Source: Amphritea opalescens
Lineage (GTDB): Bacteria > Pseudomonadota > Gammaproteobacteria > Pseudomonadales > Balneatricaceae
Direction of reading: 5' to 3'
NCBI RefSeq assembly: GCF_003957515.1
Contig: NZ_RQXW01000013.1
Coordinates: 1-64,000 of the forward strand
DNA length: 64,000 nucleotides
Part shown: positions 7,694 to 16,388 of the stretch, piece by piece
Position numbering within the stretch: position 1 is the stretch's first letter
How the letters are laid out: each line of letters opens with the position of its first letter
The notes under the pieces: generated by a model
Seen by the model: only the letters and a program-made list of their open reading frames with translations
Databases searched by the model: none
What the model was told of the DNA's origin: nothing
Made by a program: the position numbers and the translations under genes

Positions 7694-9436
7694 TTAATTA
7701 ACTACCAGTTCTTCCGGCGGCTGAGGCGCTTTTTTGGCTTCTCTGTCCTCTGTATTTTCAGTCTCAGGCTCAGGCTCAGGTGCTGGTTGTGGTGCTTGAG
7801 CGCCTGACGGGTGGATGATCGGTGAGCGATGCTCAATCGGAGTTAGGCTGCTCCAGTAGCGCGCACTTTTTTCTGCCTGCTGTCCGAGTCGATGAACATG
7901 GCTGAGGGAGTCGAGTAAATCGGTACCTTCATCGGGGGTGAGTCGTCCATCGATCATGGCATCCAATACATGCAGTTTGACCTTATGGTAGGTTTTTTCT
8001 AATTCATGTAGCAGTATTCGTGTGTTATCAGAAGAAGTGTATGAATCATCGCTGATAGCCGCGGCATCGAGGATTTTGCGGGTGATATCTTTCAGTTCAT
8101 AAATATCTTTTTGGGTATTGCTGTCACTGATCTGCTCAAAACGTTGACAGTATTCAGTGATGAGATTCGCAAGACGGGCGATCTCATTGAAATACCGAGC
8201 GACACGCATGGTGCTGGGCAAAATCTGTGCAATCTCTTCGCTGAGAGGTTGCTGCCCTAATTTCTGGCTAAATTTACCTACCTCAACAATCAGCTTATTG
8301 ATAATCAGTGATTGAGCGCGAATGGGTGCGCTATCGGCTAGGTCCGCATCCAGAGATTGCTTGGCGACAGCCGTTGCCATCCGGCTCACCCGCCCGAGTT
8401 CTCGGCTCATAGCTTCAATGGCTAACAGGGGTGTTTCGAGAATATTGTTATCCAGAAAACGGGCTTTCGCCAGATCTTCATCGGCGCGACGAAAACGTTT
8501 TTCTAAAAAGGCGACTAACGGGGTGGTGAGCGGCCACATGATGAGCACGCCGGCGACATTAAATAGGGTGTGGAACAGGGCCAAGAGAATCACAAGATCA
8601 AAGTACTGGGTGAAATCTGAACCATTAATGATGCTGGATAAACTAACCAGCAACAGCAATCCCGCGGCGCCGGTGATCAGGTTAAAAAACACATGGGCAG
8701 AGGCGATTCGTTTTGCATTAGAGGTGGCGCCGATAGCCGATAGCACGGCGGTCGAAGTAGTGCCGAGGTTGGCACCAATCACCAACGCACCGGCGGTGGC
8801 TAATGGAATAGCGCCGGTGGATGCCATGGAGAGTGTTATTGCCATGGCGGCACCGGATGATTGAATGAGTACAGTGAGAATAAAGCCTGCGAGCACAAAT
8901 AGGGCAAGGCCATAACTGGTTTGGCTAAGAGCTTCAAACGGAATGCTATTTTCCAAGCCGCTAAAGGTATCTTTAAGAAAGGATAGACCGACAAAGAACA
9001 GGCCAAAGCCGGTGAGGGTCGTCCCTATGTGGGCATAACGCTTTTCACCGCCGATGAGACGCATCATCATGCCGATGCCGATCATCGGTAGCGCAAATGC
9101 ACTAATGTTGAAGTTAAAGCCGATCGTCGCCACTAACCAGCCGGTCATGGTGCTACCTATATTGCAGCCATAGATAACCGCGATCGACTGTCCTAAATTG
9201 AGTAAGCCTGCATTGACGAAACCAATTGTGGCCACCGTCACGGCGGTCGATGATTGCACCAGGGCGGTAATGGTCGCACCGGAAATAAGCCCTCTAAGCC
9301 GAGAGCGGGTCGCGGCTTCTAATGCTTTGCGCAAGGAGTGACCGGCAGCGCGCTTCAAGCCGCTGGTCATCAGCTGCATACCGAGTAGGAAAAGTCCTAA
9401 GCCTCCGATCAGATCACCAATATTGCTTAGATCCAT
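7694..9436 (-). CDS. Na/Pi cotransporter family protein with PhoU-like C-terminal domain
   Basis: A 580-residue membrane protein. The duplicated SLC34-like core shows the paired QSS motifs of the family, QSSTAVTVAT at 61-70 and QSSGAAMAIT at 192-201, each in a hairpin of membrane helices. Residues ~330-530 are helical and PhoU-like. The last ~50 residues are Pro/Glu-rich and probably disordered. Such proteins (YjbB/NptA type) move phosphate with Na+, inward or outward. No pho box was recognised upstream. Confidence 0.9.
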   Translation of the reverse strand: MDLSNIGDLIGGLGLFLLGMQLMTSGLKRAAGHSLRKALEAATRSRLRGLISGATITALVQSSTAVTVATIGFVNAGLLNLGQSIAVIYGCNIGSTMTGWLVATIGFNFNISAFALPMIGIGMMMRLIGGEKRYAHIGTTLTGFGLFFVGLSFLKDTFSGLENSIPFEALSQTSYGLALFVLAGFILTVLIQSSGAAMAITLSMASTGAIPLATAGALVIGANLGTTSTAVLSAIGATSNAKRIASAHVFFNLITGAAGLLLLVSLSSIINGSDFTQYFDLVILLALFHTLFNVAGVLIMWPLTTPLVAFLEKRFRRADEDLAKARFLDNNILETPLLAIEAMSRELGRVSRMATAVAKQSLDADLADSAPIRAQSLIINKLIVEVGKFSQKLGQQPLSEEIAQILPSTMRVARYFNEIARLANLITEYCQRFEQISDSNTQKDIYELKDITRKILDAAAISDDSYTSSDNTRILLHELEKTYHKVKLHVLDAMIDGRLTPDEGTDLLDSLSHVHRLGQQAEKSARYWSSLTPIEHRSPIIHPSGAQAPQPAPEPEPETENTEDREAKKAPQPPEELVVN

Positions 9437-9553
9437 GCTGGGCTCCTTGCTGGGATAACGGGCAGGTTTATTATTATCAAATGTTGACGATAAAGGCCCT
9501 AACTCAAAACAAGCGCCTTAACGTTTTGATGACAGGATAATAAAAGCGTTAAT

Positions 9554-10264
9554 TTAGCGTAAATGCAACTCTTTTGCCGTACGCGCAATCACCCAGATGT
9601 AAACCTGCTGACAGCCCGATTGCTTCAATATGCGGCTGATCTCCGCGGCGGTGGTGCCTGTGGTCATCACATCATCGACGACCGCGATCGAAGCTGGGGG
9701 CGTGCCGCGACACTGAAAACTGCTTTTCAAATTCTTGCGCCGCATTTTGCGGTTTAAGTCGGCCTGGTGTCGGGTGTTTTTCGTTTTAACCAGTAAGCGG
9801 TTGCTGTAGGGAACGCCTAACTGACGGGCTAGGTGTTTAGCGACTAACGCGGCTTGATTGTATTGGCGTTCATGGAGGCGCTTAGGGTGGAGCGGAACGG
9901 GCACGATGAGATCAGGCTTAGGGGCTGTTTGAACTCGACGACCGAGTAATTCAGCCAGTGGATTGAGGTAATGGGTTTGACCATTGAATTTAGCTAGCTG
10001 GACGAGTTGGTTGATAGGGAAGCGATATTCAAAGGAGGTGATGACCTGATTAAACGAGGGTGACCTCTTTTGGCATTGAGGGCAGATCAAAGCAGCATCT
10101 GTGTGCATGGGCTCGGCGCAGCGTTGGCAAGCGCTACCGATCCAAGGTAAGTCATCAAGGCAGTCCTGACAGAGATGAGCCTCGGTTGACGGTCGTATAC
10201 CGCAGAGAATACAGGGTCTATTTAGATTAAATAATAACCAGTTGTTTTTAAATTGTTTAATCAT
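9554..10264 (-). CDS. comF: ComF/GntX family phosphoribosyltransferase-like protein
   Basis: A 236-residue cytoplasmic protein. Four CxxC pairs (Cys18/21, 32/35, 46/49, 61/64) make an N-terminal zinc-binding region. The C-terminal phosphoribosyltransferase fold has the PRPP loop VVDDVMTTGTT at about 195-205. ComF proteins are needed for DNA uptake in naturally competent bacteria; in enterics the homologue is called GntX. The gene is divergent from bioB with 83 bases between. In E. coli gntX sits beside bioH, so a link to biotin genes is a known arrangement. Confidence 0.88.
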   Translation of the reverse strand: MIKQFKNNWLLFNLNRPCILCGIRPSTEAHLCQDCLDDLPWIGSACQRCAEPMHTDAALICPQCQKRSPSFNQVITSFEYRFPINQLVQLAKFNGQTHYLNPLAELLGRRVQTAPKPDLIVPVPLHPKRLHERQYNQAALVAKHLARQLGVPYSNRLLVKTKNTRHQADLNRKMRRKNLKSSFQCRGTPPASIAVVDDVMTTGTTAAEISRILKQSGCQQVYIWVIARTAKELHLR

Positions 10265-10267
10265 TGG

Positions 10268-10295
10268 TTGACAGATCCTTCTGTCATATTAAAAT
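10268..10295 (+). promoter_or_regulatory. Candidate sigma-70 promoter and embedded palindrome before bioB
   Basis: TTGACA at 10268-10273 and TAAAAT at 10290-10295 are 16 bases apart, facing bioB. TGACAG-N6-CTGTCA at 10269-10286 overlaps the -35 box and spacer, where a repressor would block transcription. It does not resemble the E. coli BirA box. Confidence 0.5.
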
Positions 10296-10347
10296 TAGCC
10301 TTCACTAAATCCTTATCATTCAGATCTATTACAGGATATATACGGCG

Positions 10348-11394
10348 ATGCAGCAACACCAGACAGAGATCAGACACGATTGGAGCGAGCAGGAAGTACG
10401 GGAATTATTCGAGCTCCCCTTTAATGACCTGCTATTCAAGGCTCAGTTGGTTCATCGTCAACATTTTAATCCGAATGAGGTTCAGGTAAGTACTCTGTTA
10501 TCGATTAAGACCGGTGCTTGTCCTGAAGACTGTAAGTATTGCCCACAGAGTGGACATTACAATACCGGCCTAGAGAAAGAGCGTCTCATGCAGGTTGATG
10601 CGGTATTGGAGAAGGCTAAGCAGGCAAAAGAATCAGGTTCAACCCGTTTCTGTATGGGGGCGGCTTGGAAGCACCCTGCGGATAAAGATATGCCCTATGT
10701 GATTGAGATGGTTAAAGGGGTGAAGGCTTTAGGCTTGGAAACCTGTATGACCCTGGGCATGTTGGATGAAGGTAAAGCGGAGCAGCTGGCCGATGCCGGC
10801 TTAGATTATTACAACCATAACCTAGATACCTCGCCAGAGTTCTACGGCAATATTATTACGACCCGCACCTATCAGGACCGTCTCGATACCCTGCACCATG
10901 TGCGTGAATCCGGTATGAAGATCTGTTCCGGCGGTATCTTAGGCATGGGCGAAACGGCCACCGATCGTATCGGCTTATTGCGTCAACTGGCAAACCTGCC
11001 GAAGCAGCCGGAAAGTGTGCCGATCAACATGCTGGTTAAAGTAAAAGGCACACCGCTGGAAGATGCGGAAACCTTGGATAATCTTGAGTTTATTCGCACT
11101 ATCGCGGTGGCTCGGATCATGATGCCCGAATCCCATGTGCGTCTCTCGGCTGGCCGTGAAAATATGAGTGATGAGATGCAAGCGATGACCTTTATGGCTG
11201 GTGCAAACTCTATCTTCTACGGTGAGTGTTTACTTACTACGCCAAACCCTGAAACCCACAGTGATCTGCAGTTATTCAAACGTTTGGGGATCAACCCAGA
11301 GCAGCGAATTTCTGAAGCGGACGAGACTCAGGAACAGCTGATTATCAATAATCTGCAAAAGCAGCAAGATCAGTCGTTCTTCTACGAAGCCTAA
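10348..11394 (+). CDS. bioB: Biotin synthase
   Basis: A 348-residue radical-SAM enzyme that inserts sulfur into dethiobiotin. The SAM-cluster motif CPEDCKYC has Cys58, Cys62 and Cys65. The conserved [33 protein letters not shown], MNxLVxVKGTPL-like and [14 protein letters not shown] segments follow in the normal order, and length is normal. It is the first gene of bioBFHCD. The ATG is preceded by a weak GGCG, so the ribosome site is unremarkable. Confidence 0.98.
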   Translation: MQQHQTEIRHDWSEQEVRELFELPFNDLLFKAQLVHRQHFNPNEVQVSTLLSIKTGACPEDCKYCPQSGHYNTGLEKERLMQVDAVLEKAKQAKESGSTRFCMGAAWKHPADKDMPYVIEMVKGVKALGLETCMTLGMLDEGKAEQLADAGLDYYNHNLDTSPEFYGNIITTRTYQDRLDTLHHVRESGMKICSGGILGMGETATDRIGLLRQLANLPKQPESVPINMLVKVKGTPLEDAETLDNLEFIRTIAVARIMMPESHVRLSAGRENMSDEMQAMTFMAGANSIFYGECLLTTPNPETHSDLQLFKRLGINPEQRISEADETQEQLIINNLQKQQDQSFFYEA

Positions 11395-11443
11395 TCTACG
11401 TTATCTGCTGGGCTGTCACGGATAGCCCAGCAAGGATGTCACC

Positions 11444-12622
11444 ATGTCGTTTGATCAGCTACACGCAGAATTGCAGGCGCGCAAGGCGCAGTCTCTGTAT
11501 CGTCAGCGACGTATTCTCCAAAGCCCACAGTCCCCAGAAGTGATCGTTGAGGGCAGGGCGTGCTTAGCCTTTTGCTCCAACGATTATTTAGGGCTGGCCA
11601 ATCATCCTGAGATTATCGCCGCGCTGAAACAGGGGGCCGATCGCTACGGCGTTGGCGGCGGTGCTTCCCATCTGGTGAATGGTCATAGTCAGGCCCATCA
11701 TGCACTCGAAGAAGAGTTGGCGGATTTTAGCGGTCGTCCTCGCGCCCTGTTATTTTCCACCGGCTATATGGCGAATATGGGGACCATTACGGCGTTGCTG
11801 GATAAACGTGATGGGGTATTTCAAGATCGACTCAACCATGCATCGCTACTGGATGGCGGCTTATTGAGTGGGGCGCGTTTTCAACGTTTTTTACACAATG
11901 ATGCCGATAATCTAAACACTCGATTACAGCGCAGCGATGCGCGACGCAAGCTGGTGGTCTGCGATGGCGTGTTTAGTATGGATGGCGATCTCTCTGAATT
12001 ACCTGCGCTCAGTGCCACGGCGGCACAGCATCAAGCGTGGATGATGGTGGATGATGCCCATGGTTTGGGTTGTATTGGTTCGCAGGGGCGGGGCACGGTC
12101 GATCACTTTGGGTTGGGTCATGAACAGGTGCAGGTTTTAGTGGGGACGCTGGGTAAGGCGTTTGGCACGTCCGGCGCTTTCGTGGCGGGTTCTGAAGAGC
12201 TGATCGAAACTCTGATTCAGCATGCCCGCACCTATATCTACACCACCAGTATGTCGCCGGCGGTGGCATCGGCAACGCGCGCCAGCTTGAAATTAGTACA
12301 GCAGGACGAGTGGCGCCGAGAGAAGCTTAATGATTTGATTGAGCGTTTTCGTCGAGGCTGCGAACAACTAGGCTTGCCCCTGATGGCATCCGCGACACCG
12401 ATCCAGCCGATTATGGTGGGCAGTGCGGGGCGGGCGATGGCGATCAGTGCCGCACTCGAAGCAAAAGGCATCTATATTGGCGCGATTAGACCGCCGACCG
12501 TACCAGAAGGGAGTGCCCGTTTACGGGTGACCTTGAGTGCCATGCATACCGATGCACAGCTCGATCGATTATTGGCTACCTTAGAGGATGTCATGGTTGG
12601 CGTAACAGGTACGACCGATTGA
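11444..12622 (+). CDS. bioF: 8-amino-7-oxononanoate synthase
   Basis: A 392-residue PLP enzyme that condenses pimeloyl-ACP (or -CoA) with alanine to give KAPA. The PLP lysine is Lys238 in [28 protein letters not shown] near the N terminus and [16 protein letters not shown] are family hallmarks. It starts 49 bases after bioB and its stop overlaps the TTG start of bioH by four bases, which suggests translational coupling. Confidence 0.97.
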   Translation: MSFDQLHAELQARKAQSLYRQRRILQSPQSPEVIVEGRACLAFCSNDYLGLANHPEIIAALKQGADRYGVGGGASHLVNGHSQAHHALEEELADFSGRPRALLFSTGYMANMGTITALLDKRDGVFQDRLNHASLLDGGLLSGARFQRFLHNDADNLNTRLQRSDARRKLVVCDGVFSMDGDLSELPALSATAAQHQAWMMVDDAHGLGCIGSQGRGTVDHFGLGHEQVQVLVGTLGKAFGTSGAFVAGSEELIETLIQHARTYIYTTSMSPAVASATRASLKLVQQDEWRREKLNDLIERFRRGCEQLGLPLMASATPIQPIMVGSAGRAMAISAALEAKGIYIGAIRPPTVPEGSARLRVTLSAMHTDAQLDRLLATLEDVMVGVTGTTD

Positions 12623-13395
12623 GGTTGTATAGTCGGTGGTTTGAGTCTGTGCCGCATAGAGAGGCAACCTCTTTGGTCTTGTTGCATGGCTGGGGTATGC
12701 ACAGTGGTGTTTGGCAGACATTGATACCCGAGCTGCAACAGACTTATCAAGTAACCGTTATTGATCTACCGGGGTTGGGTCGTAGTGCTGAATGTTTACC
12801 TGAGGTTTATGATCTTGATGCCGTTGTGGCACGCCTAGCGGAAGTTGCGCCACCATCCGCTATTTGGCTGGGGTGGTCATTGGGCGGCATTATCGCGATG
12901 GCGTTCGCCCAACGCTGCGCCGATCGAGTTGAAGGGGTGATTACGCTGGGAAGCAGCCCCTGCTTCGTTGAGCGTGATGATTGGCCTTTTGGCATGGCTG
13001 AGGCGATTTATCAACAGTTTGAGCATGATCTGCTGGCGAACCCCGAGAAAACCCTGCAACGTTTTAATCGGCTACAGGTGCATGGCAGTGACACGGCCCG
13101 TGCCGATTTGAAACGACTGAAGCAGATTGTCTCTGAGGTTCAACCAACGAAGCGGGGCTTGAGCGATAGCTTGGCCCTACTGCGTCAAGACTACCGTGAA
13201 TTGTATCGCGCTATCCATTTGCCAACCCTGCATCTGCTGTGTGAACTGGATACTCTCGCCCCCGTTAACATGGCGGAAACCCTCGCGATATTTCAGCCAC
13301 AGGCGAAGGTCGATAGGTTGATCAACCAATCCCATGTTGGCTTTCTGTCGGCACCTGAGTCTGTCGCTGACAAAATTCGGCAGTTCACTTTATGA
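12619..13395 (+). CDS. bioH: Pimeloyl-ACP methyl ester carboxylesterase
   Basis: A 258-residue alpha/beta hydrolase that removes the methyl group from pimeloyl-ACP methyl ester and so ends pimeloyl synthesis. It has the nucleophile elbow GWSLGG with Ser87, His239 in NQSHVGF, and an Asp near 211 in [19 protein letters not shown] near residue 24 is typical of BioH. The start is TTG at 12619, overlapping the bioF stop (TTGA); no in-frame ATG gives a full-length domain. It overlaps bioC by four bases. Confidence 0.94.
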   Translation: MRLYSRWFESVPHREATSLVLLHGWGMHSGVWQTLIPELQQTYQVTVIDLPGLGRSAECLPEVYDLDAVVARLAEVAPPSAIWLGWSLGGIIAMAFAQRCADRVEGVITLGSSPCFVERDDWPFGMAEAIYQQFEHDLLANPEKTLQRFNRLQVHGSDTARADLKRLKQIVSEVQPTKRGLSDSLALLRQDYRELYRAIHLPTLHLLCELDTLAPVNMAETLAIFQPQAKVDRLINQSHVGFLSAPESVADKIRQFTL

Positions 13396-14177
13396 GCACG
13401 CAGTTTTTCAAACCACAGATCGCCGAATCATTTAGCCGTGCGGCGGTCAGCTACGATGGCGTGGCTCAGTTGCAGCGGGATATTGGTTATGAACTTCTTA
13501 GTCAGCTAAGCTGCTCATCCGCCGAGGTGGTGATGGACTTGGGCTGTGGTACGGGGTATTTTGCCCCGTTGTTAGCCGACAAACTTAAGCCGCAGCAGTT
13601 GATCTGTCTGGATTTGGCTCAGGGGATGTTGGCCTACGCGCGGGAACATCGAGCGACCGCCAATACGTTGTGGCTCTGTGGTGATGCGGAGCATCTACCG
13701 TTGGCGGATAACTCTGTCGAGCTGATCTTTTCTAGCTTAGCGATTCAGTGGTGTGAAGATCTCGATGCATTGTTTAGCGAAGTGGCTCGGGTGCTAAAAC
13801 CCGGTGGACGCTTTCTGTTTAGTACCTTAGGGCCGGATACGCTGCATGAAATTCGTACTTCTTGGTCGACGGTGGATCGTTTTCAGCATGTGAATCGATT
13901 TATGCATTTGAGTTGTCTGCAGACGAGCGCTGAGAAATACCTACGAGAAGTGAGCTTGAAAGAGGGAAAAAAGGTGCTGCTTTACGACCAATTGCGGGAG
14001 TTAACCACTGAATTAAAGGGTATTGGCGCCCATAATATCAGCGCAGGACGGCCCAGTGGGTTAACCGGTAAGGCAAGGGTGCTCGCGTTTAAAGCCGCGT
14101 ACGAACAGTTTAGACGGCCGGATGGGCAACTACCGGCGACCTATCAAGTATTTTATGGCGAGTATATTAATGGCTAA
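13392..14177 (+). CDS. bioC: Malonyl-ACP O-methyltransferase
   Basis: A 261-residue SAM-dependent methyltransferase that caps malonyl-ACP as a methyl ester so fatty acid synthesis enzymes can build pimeloyl-ACP. The N terminus IAESFSRAAVSYDGVAQLQ is typical of BioC. Motif I is VVMDLGCGTGYFAPLLA, followed by GDAEHLPLADNSVELIFSSLAIQWCEDL. It overlaps bioH (ATGA) and bioD by a few bases, so BioC and BioH, which act on the same intermediate, are coupled. Confidence 0.95.
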   Translation: MSTQFFKPQIAESFSRAAVSYDGVAQLQRDIGYELLSQLSCSSAEVVMDLGCGTGYFAPLLADKLKPQQLICLDLAQGMLAYAREHRATANTLWLCGDAEHLPLADNSVELIFSSLAIQWCEDLDALFSEVARVLKPGGRFLFSTLGPDTLHEIRTSWSTVDRFQHVNRFMHLSCLQTSAEKYLREVSLKEGKKVLLYDQLRELTTELKGIGAHNISAGRPSGLTGKARVLAFKAAYEQFRRPDGQLPATYQVFYGEYING

Positions 14178-14862
14178 GCGGACTTTTTTTGTGGCTGGAA
14201 CCGATACTGATGTGGGTAAAACATTGGTTTCTGCGGGTTTATTAGCCGCGGCTAATCAGCAGGGTTTGTCGACCGTGGGTGTTAAGCCGATTGCAGCGGG
14301 GTGTGAGATAACAGAGGAAGGGCTGCGTAACAGTGATGCATTACTCTTACAGCAGATGGCTTCCATTAAACTCAGTTATGCACAGGTTAACCCTATTGCT
14401 TTTGAGCCCGCGATTGCGCCGCATATCGCAGCGCAGCAGCAGGGGCGTCGCTTGGATGCCGATCGCATTGCGGCATTGTGCCGTGGTGTGATGATGCAGC
14501 CTGCTGATTTTATGGTCATTGAAGGGGCGGGCGGTTGGCGGGTGCCTTTGAATCATCGGCAGACCCTGGCAGATGTTGCTAAGTTACTGCGAACGCCCGT
14601 TATTCTGGTGGTGGGCATGAAGCTGGGATGTATTAACCATACGCTGTTAACCGTCGAGGCGATTGTGAAGGATGGGTTGCGCTTGGCAGGCTGGGTGGCC
14701 AACCGAGCCGAGCCGCAGATGAGTTGTTATGATGAAAACCTTGCAACGCTGAAATCGATGTTATCGGCGCCACTGTTGGCTGAAATACCCTATCTTGAGA
14801 CCTGCACCGCTGAAGCAGTGGCCAGTTATATTGATTTGGCACCGTTGATTGCTGATCAATAA
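14170..14862 (+). CDS. bioD: Dethiobiotin synthetase
   Basis: A 230-residue ATP-dependent carboxylase-type enzyme that closes the ureido ring of dethiobiotin. The P-loop GTDTDVGKT spans residues 10-18, and EGAGGWRVPL is the second conserved segment. The ATG at 14170 begins MAKRTFFVAGTD and lies eight bases inside the end of bioC, with GGCGAG upstream. The in-frame ATG at 14122 would add 16 residues deep inside bioC and is rejected. Last gene of the biotin operon. Confidence 0.95.
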   Translation: MAKRTFFVAGTDTDVGKTLVSAGLLAAANQQGLSTVGVKPIAAGCEITEEGLRNSDALLLQQMASIKLSYAQVNPIAFEPAIAPHIAAQQQGRRLDADRIAALCRGVMMQPADFMVIEGAGGWRVPLNHRQTLADVAKLLRTPVILVVGMKLGCINHTLLTVEAIVKDGLRLAGWVANRAEPQMSCYDENLATLKSMLSAPLLAEIPYLETCTAEAVASYIDLAPLIADQ

Positions 14863-14988
14863 ATGAACTATTTTTCAGGTTAGGCTATAATAGCTCATAC
14901 AGATTAAGCTTCTGATCTAATATTGTGGTTAAACGGATTGGCTTGGCTAAATGATGAATGGCTGAGCAAAAGAGACAAGAGGTGTTTC

Positions 14989-15234
14989 ATGAACGTTACA
15001 TCAGCACTGAGTACTGGGGTTCTAGGGGTAAATCGTGGACTGGACGGGGTGCAAAAAGCCGCATCTGATATCGCCGGTGCAGGCAAATCGGATACCCCAG
15101 AAGAAGGCACCGGTAACGACCTGAATCAGTCATTGGCTGATCTCGCCGTTGAAAAGAATGCCGTAGCAGCATCCACAAAAGTGGTGCAATCTGCGGATGA
15201 AACGCTGGGCACATTGATCGATATTCGTGCTTAA
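14989..15234 (+). CDS. Small flagellar rod/hook-like protein
   Basis: An 81-residue protein. Its start, TSALSTGVLGVNRGLDGVQKAASDIA, and its end, AASTKVVQSADETLGTLIDI, resemble the two terminal coiled-coil segments of flagellar rod and hook proteins (FlgB/C/E/F/G family), joined with no middle domain. No other flagellar gene is in the window. The ATG at 14989 has AGAGG six bases upstream; the frame extends to 14923 but without such a site. A TATAAT at 14886-14891 may be its -10 box. A terminator follows. It could be a solitary secreted or envelope protein; function unknown. Confidence 0.7.
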   Translation: MNVTSALSTGVLGVNRGLDGVQKAASDIAGAGKSDTPEEGTGNDLNQSLADLAVEKNAVAASTKVVQSADETLGTLIDIRA

Positions 15235-15250
15235 TCGCGAGCGCTGTTTT

Positions 15251-15297
15251 ATGGCTAGTGGGCTGCGTCTATGTCTGCATTAGCCCTAGCCATTTTT
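15251..15297 (+). terminator. Intrinsic terminator after the flagellar-like gene
   Basis: ATGGCTAGtGGGCT pairs with AGCCCTAGCCAT (one bulged T) around a ~16-base loop, followed by five T. It separates the flagellar-like gene from the SprA-like gene. Confidence 0.75.
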
Positions 15298-15393
15298 AAT
15301 GGCTGTGCTCTGGTTATCATTGCCATAACCGTGACAGCCAATGTTATATGTTCAGCAGAAGGTATTGATTCTCAGTCATAGGAGGTAGACGTG

Positions 15394-16251
15394 ATGCAGG
15401 TATCTCTCGCTACCGGTTCACATGCTCTGAATACCAATGAACCACTCAACACGCTCGGGCGGAATTCATCTGCTGCGGATAGAGCTCTGTCTTCTTCATC
15501 TTCGATACCTGCCGATACACTGCCAACCTCTCCTTCTACTATTCCTACTACGCCGCCGGTGCAACCGTCTAGCGATACCGCCTCAGCCGATACGAACCCT
15601 AATAATAAAGATCCGTCATTGGGTAGCGATGCTAAGCACGCATCGACCAATAATGCCGAGATAGAGGCTGAGTCTCAGCAAGTGGCTGAATTAGCCACCC
15701 GTGATGCGGAGGTGCGCCAGCATGAGCTTACCCATGCCGCGGCAGGTGGCCAGTATGCCGGTGCGCCGACGTTTGAATATCAGCGGGGGCCTGATGGTCG
15801 ACTCTATGCGGTGGGGGGTGAAGTCAGTATCGATACCTCGTCGGTGCCTGATGATCCTCAAGCAACTCTAGAGAAGGCTGAGGTGATTATGCGAGCTGCG
15901 CTGGCAGTGGCTGAACCCTCGTCTCAAGATCGCTCTGTTGCGGCTCAAGCGGCAGCGATGGCTTCTGAAGCGCGCGCAGAATTAGCACGGCAGAATCAAG
16001 AGCCTGATGATAACAGCGCTAATCAGATTGAAACGCAGCAGCTCAGCGATGAGCAGCGGGCAGAAGAGCTAGAAAAGCAGAAAGCGGAACTCGAGGAGCA
16101 GGCGCAGGATCAAGCCGAACAGCGTAACGAATACAATCAGCAACTGGCTGAGGTGAATCTGAAATTGGCTGAGGTTCATCAGAAGTTGATCGATGCAGGT
16201 GTATTCAAAAAGCTGTTTAATGAAGGTTTTGTTTTCGATGAAAGGGTTTGA
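15394..16251 (+). CDS. SprA-family putative metalloprotease
   Basis: A 285-residue protein. Residues 1-90 are Ser/Thr/Pro-rich low complexity. Residues ~95-195 form the conserved SprA-related domain: VRQHELTHAAAGGQYAGAP carries an HEXXH zinc motif (His110, Glu111, His114), followed by FEYQRGPDGRLYAVGGEV. Residues ~200-270 are Gln/Glu-rich, probably coiled coil. No signal peptide is seen. AGGAGG at 15380-15385 is eight bases from the ATG at 15394 and five from a GTG at 15391, so the ATG is preferred. The family's role is poorly known; proteolysis is inferred from the motif alone. Confidence 0.8.
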   Translation: MQVSLATGSHALNTNEPLNTLGRNSSAADRALSSSSSIPADTLPTSPSTIPTTPPVQPSSDTASADTNPNNKDPSLGSDAKHASTNNAEIEAESQQVAELATRDAEVRQHELTHAAAGGQYAGAPTFEYQRGPDGRLYAVGGEVSIDTSSVPDDPQATLEKAEVIMRAALAVAEPSSQDRSVAAQAAAMASEARAELARQNQEPDDNSANQIETQQLSDEQRAEELEKQKAELEEQAQDQAEQRNEYNQQLAEVNLKLAEVHQKLIDAGVFKKLFNEGFVFDERV

Positions 16252-16304
16252 TAACACGAAGCTTTAGTCGCTTTAAACCGGCGGTTATCTAGAAAAGCAG
16301 GCAT

Positions 16305-16338
16305 AAAAAAAGCACGGATTATCAGTCCGTGCTTTTTT
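16305..16338. terminator. Bidirectional terminator between the SprA-like gene and glnN
   Basis: GCACGGA/TCCGTGC forms the stem with a 7-base loop; A-run and T-run flanks extend it and provide a U tract in both directions. It serves two convergent genes. Confidence 0.85.
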
Positions 16339-16388
16339 ATGGCTGCGCTCGGTTGAGCGCAGCCATAGACTGCAATACCGGGTGTTTA

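Noticed and set aside
8322-8864. 180-residue plus-strand ORF
   Set aside because: Antisense shadow of the Na/Pi cotransporter, with no ribosome site and no domain.
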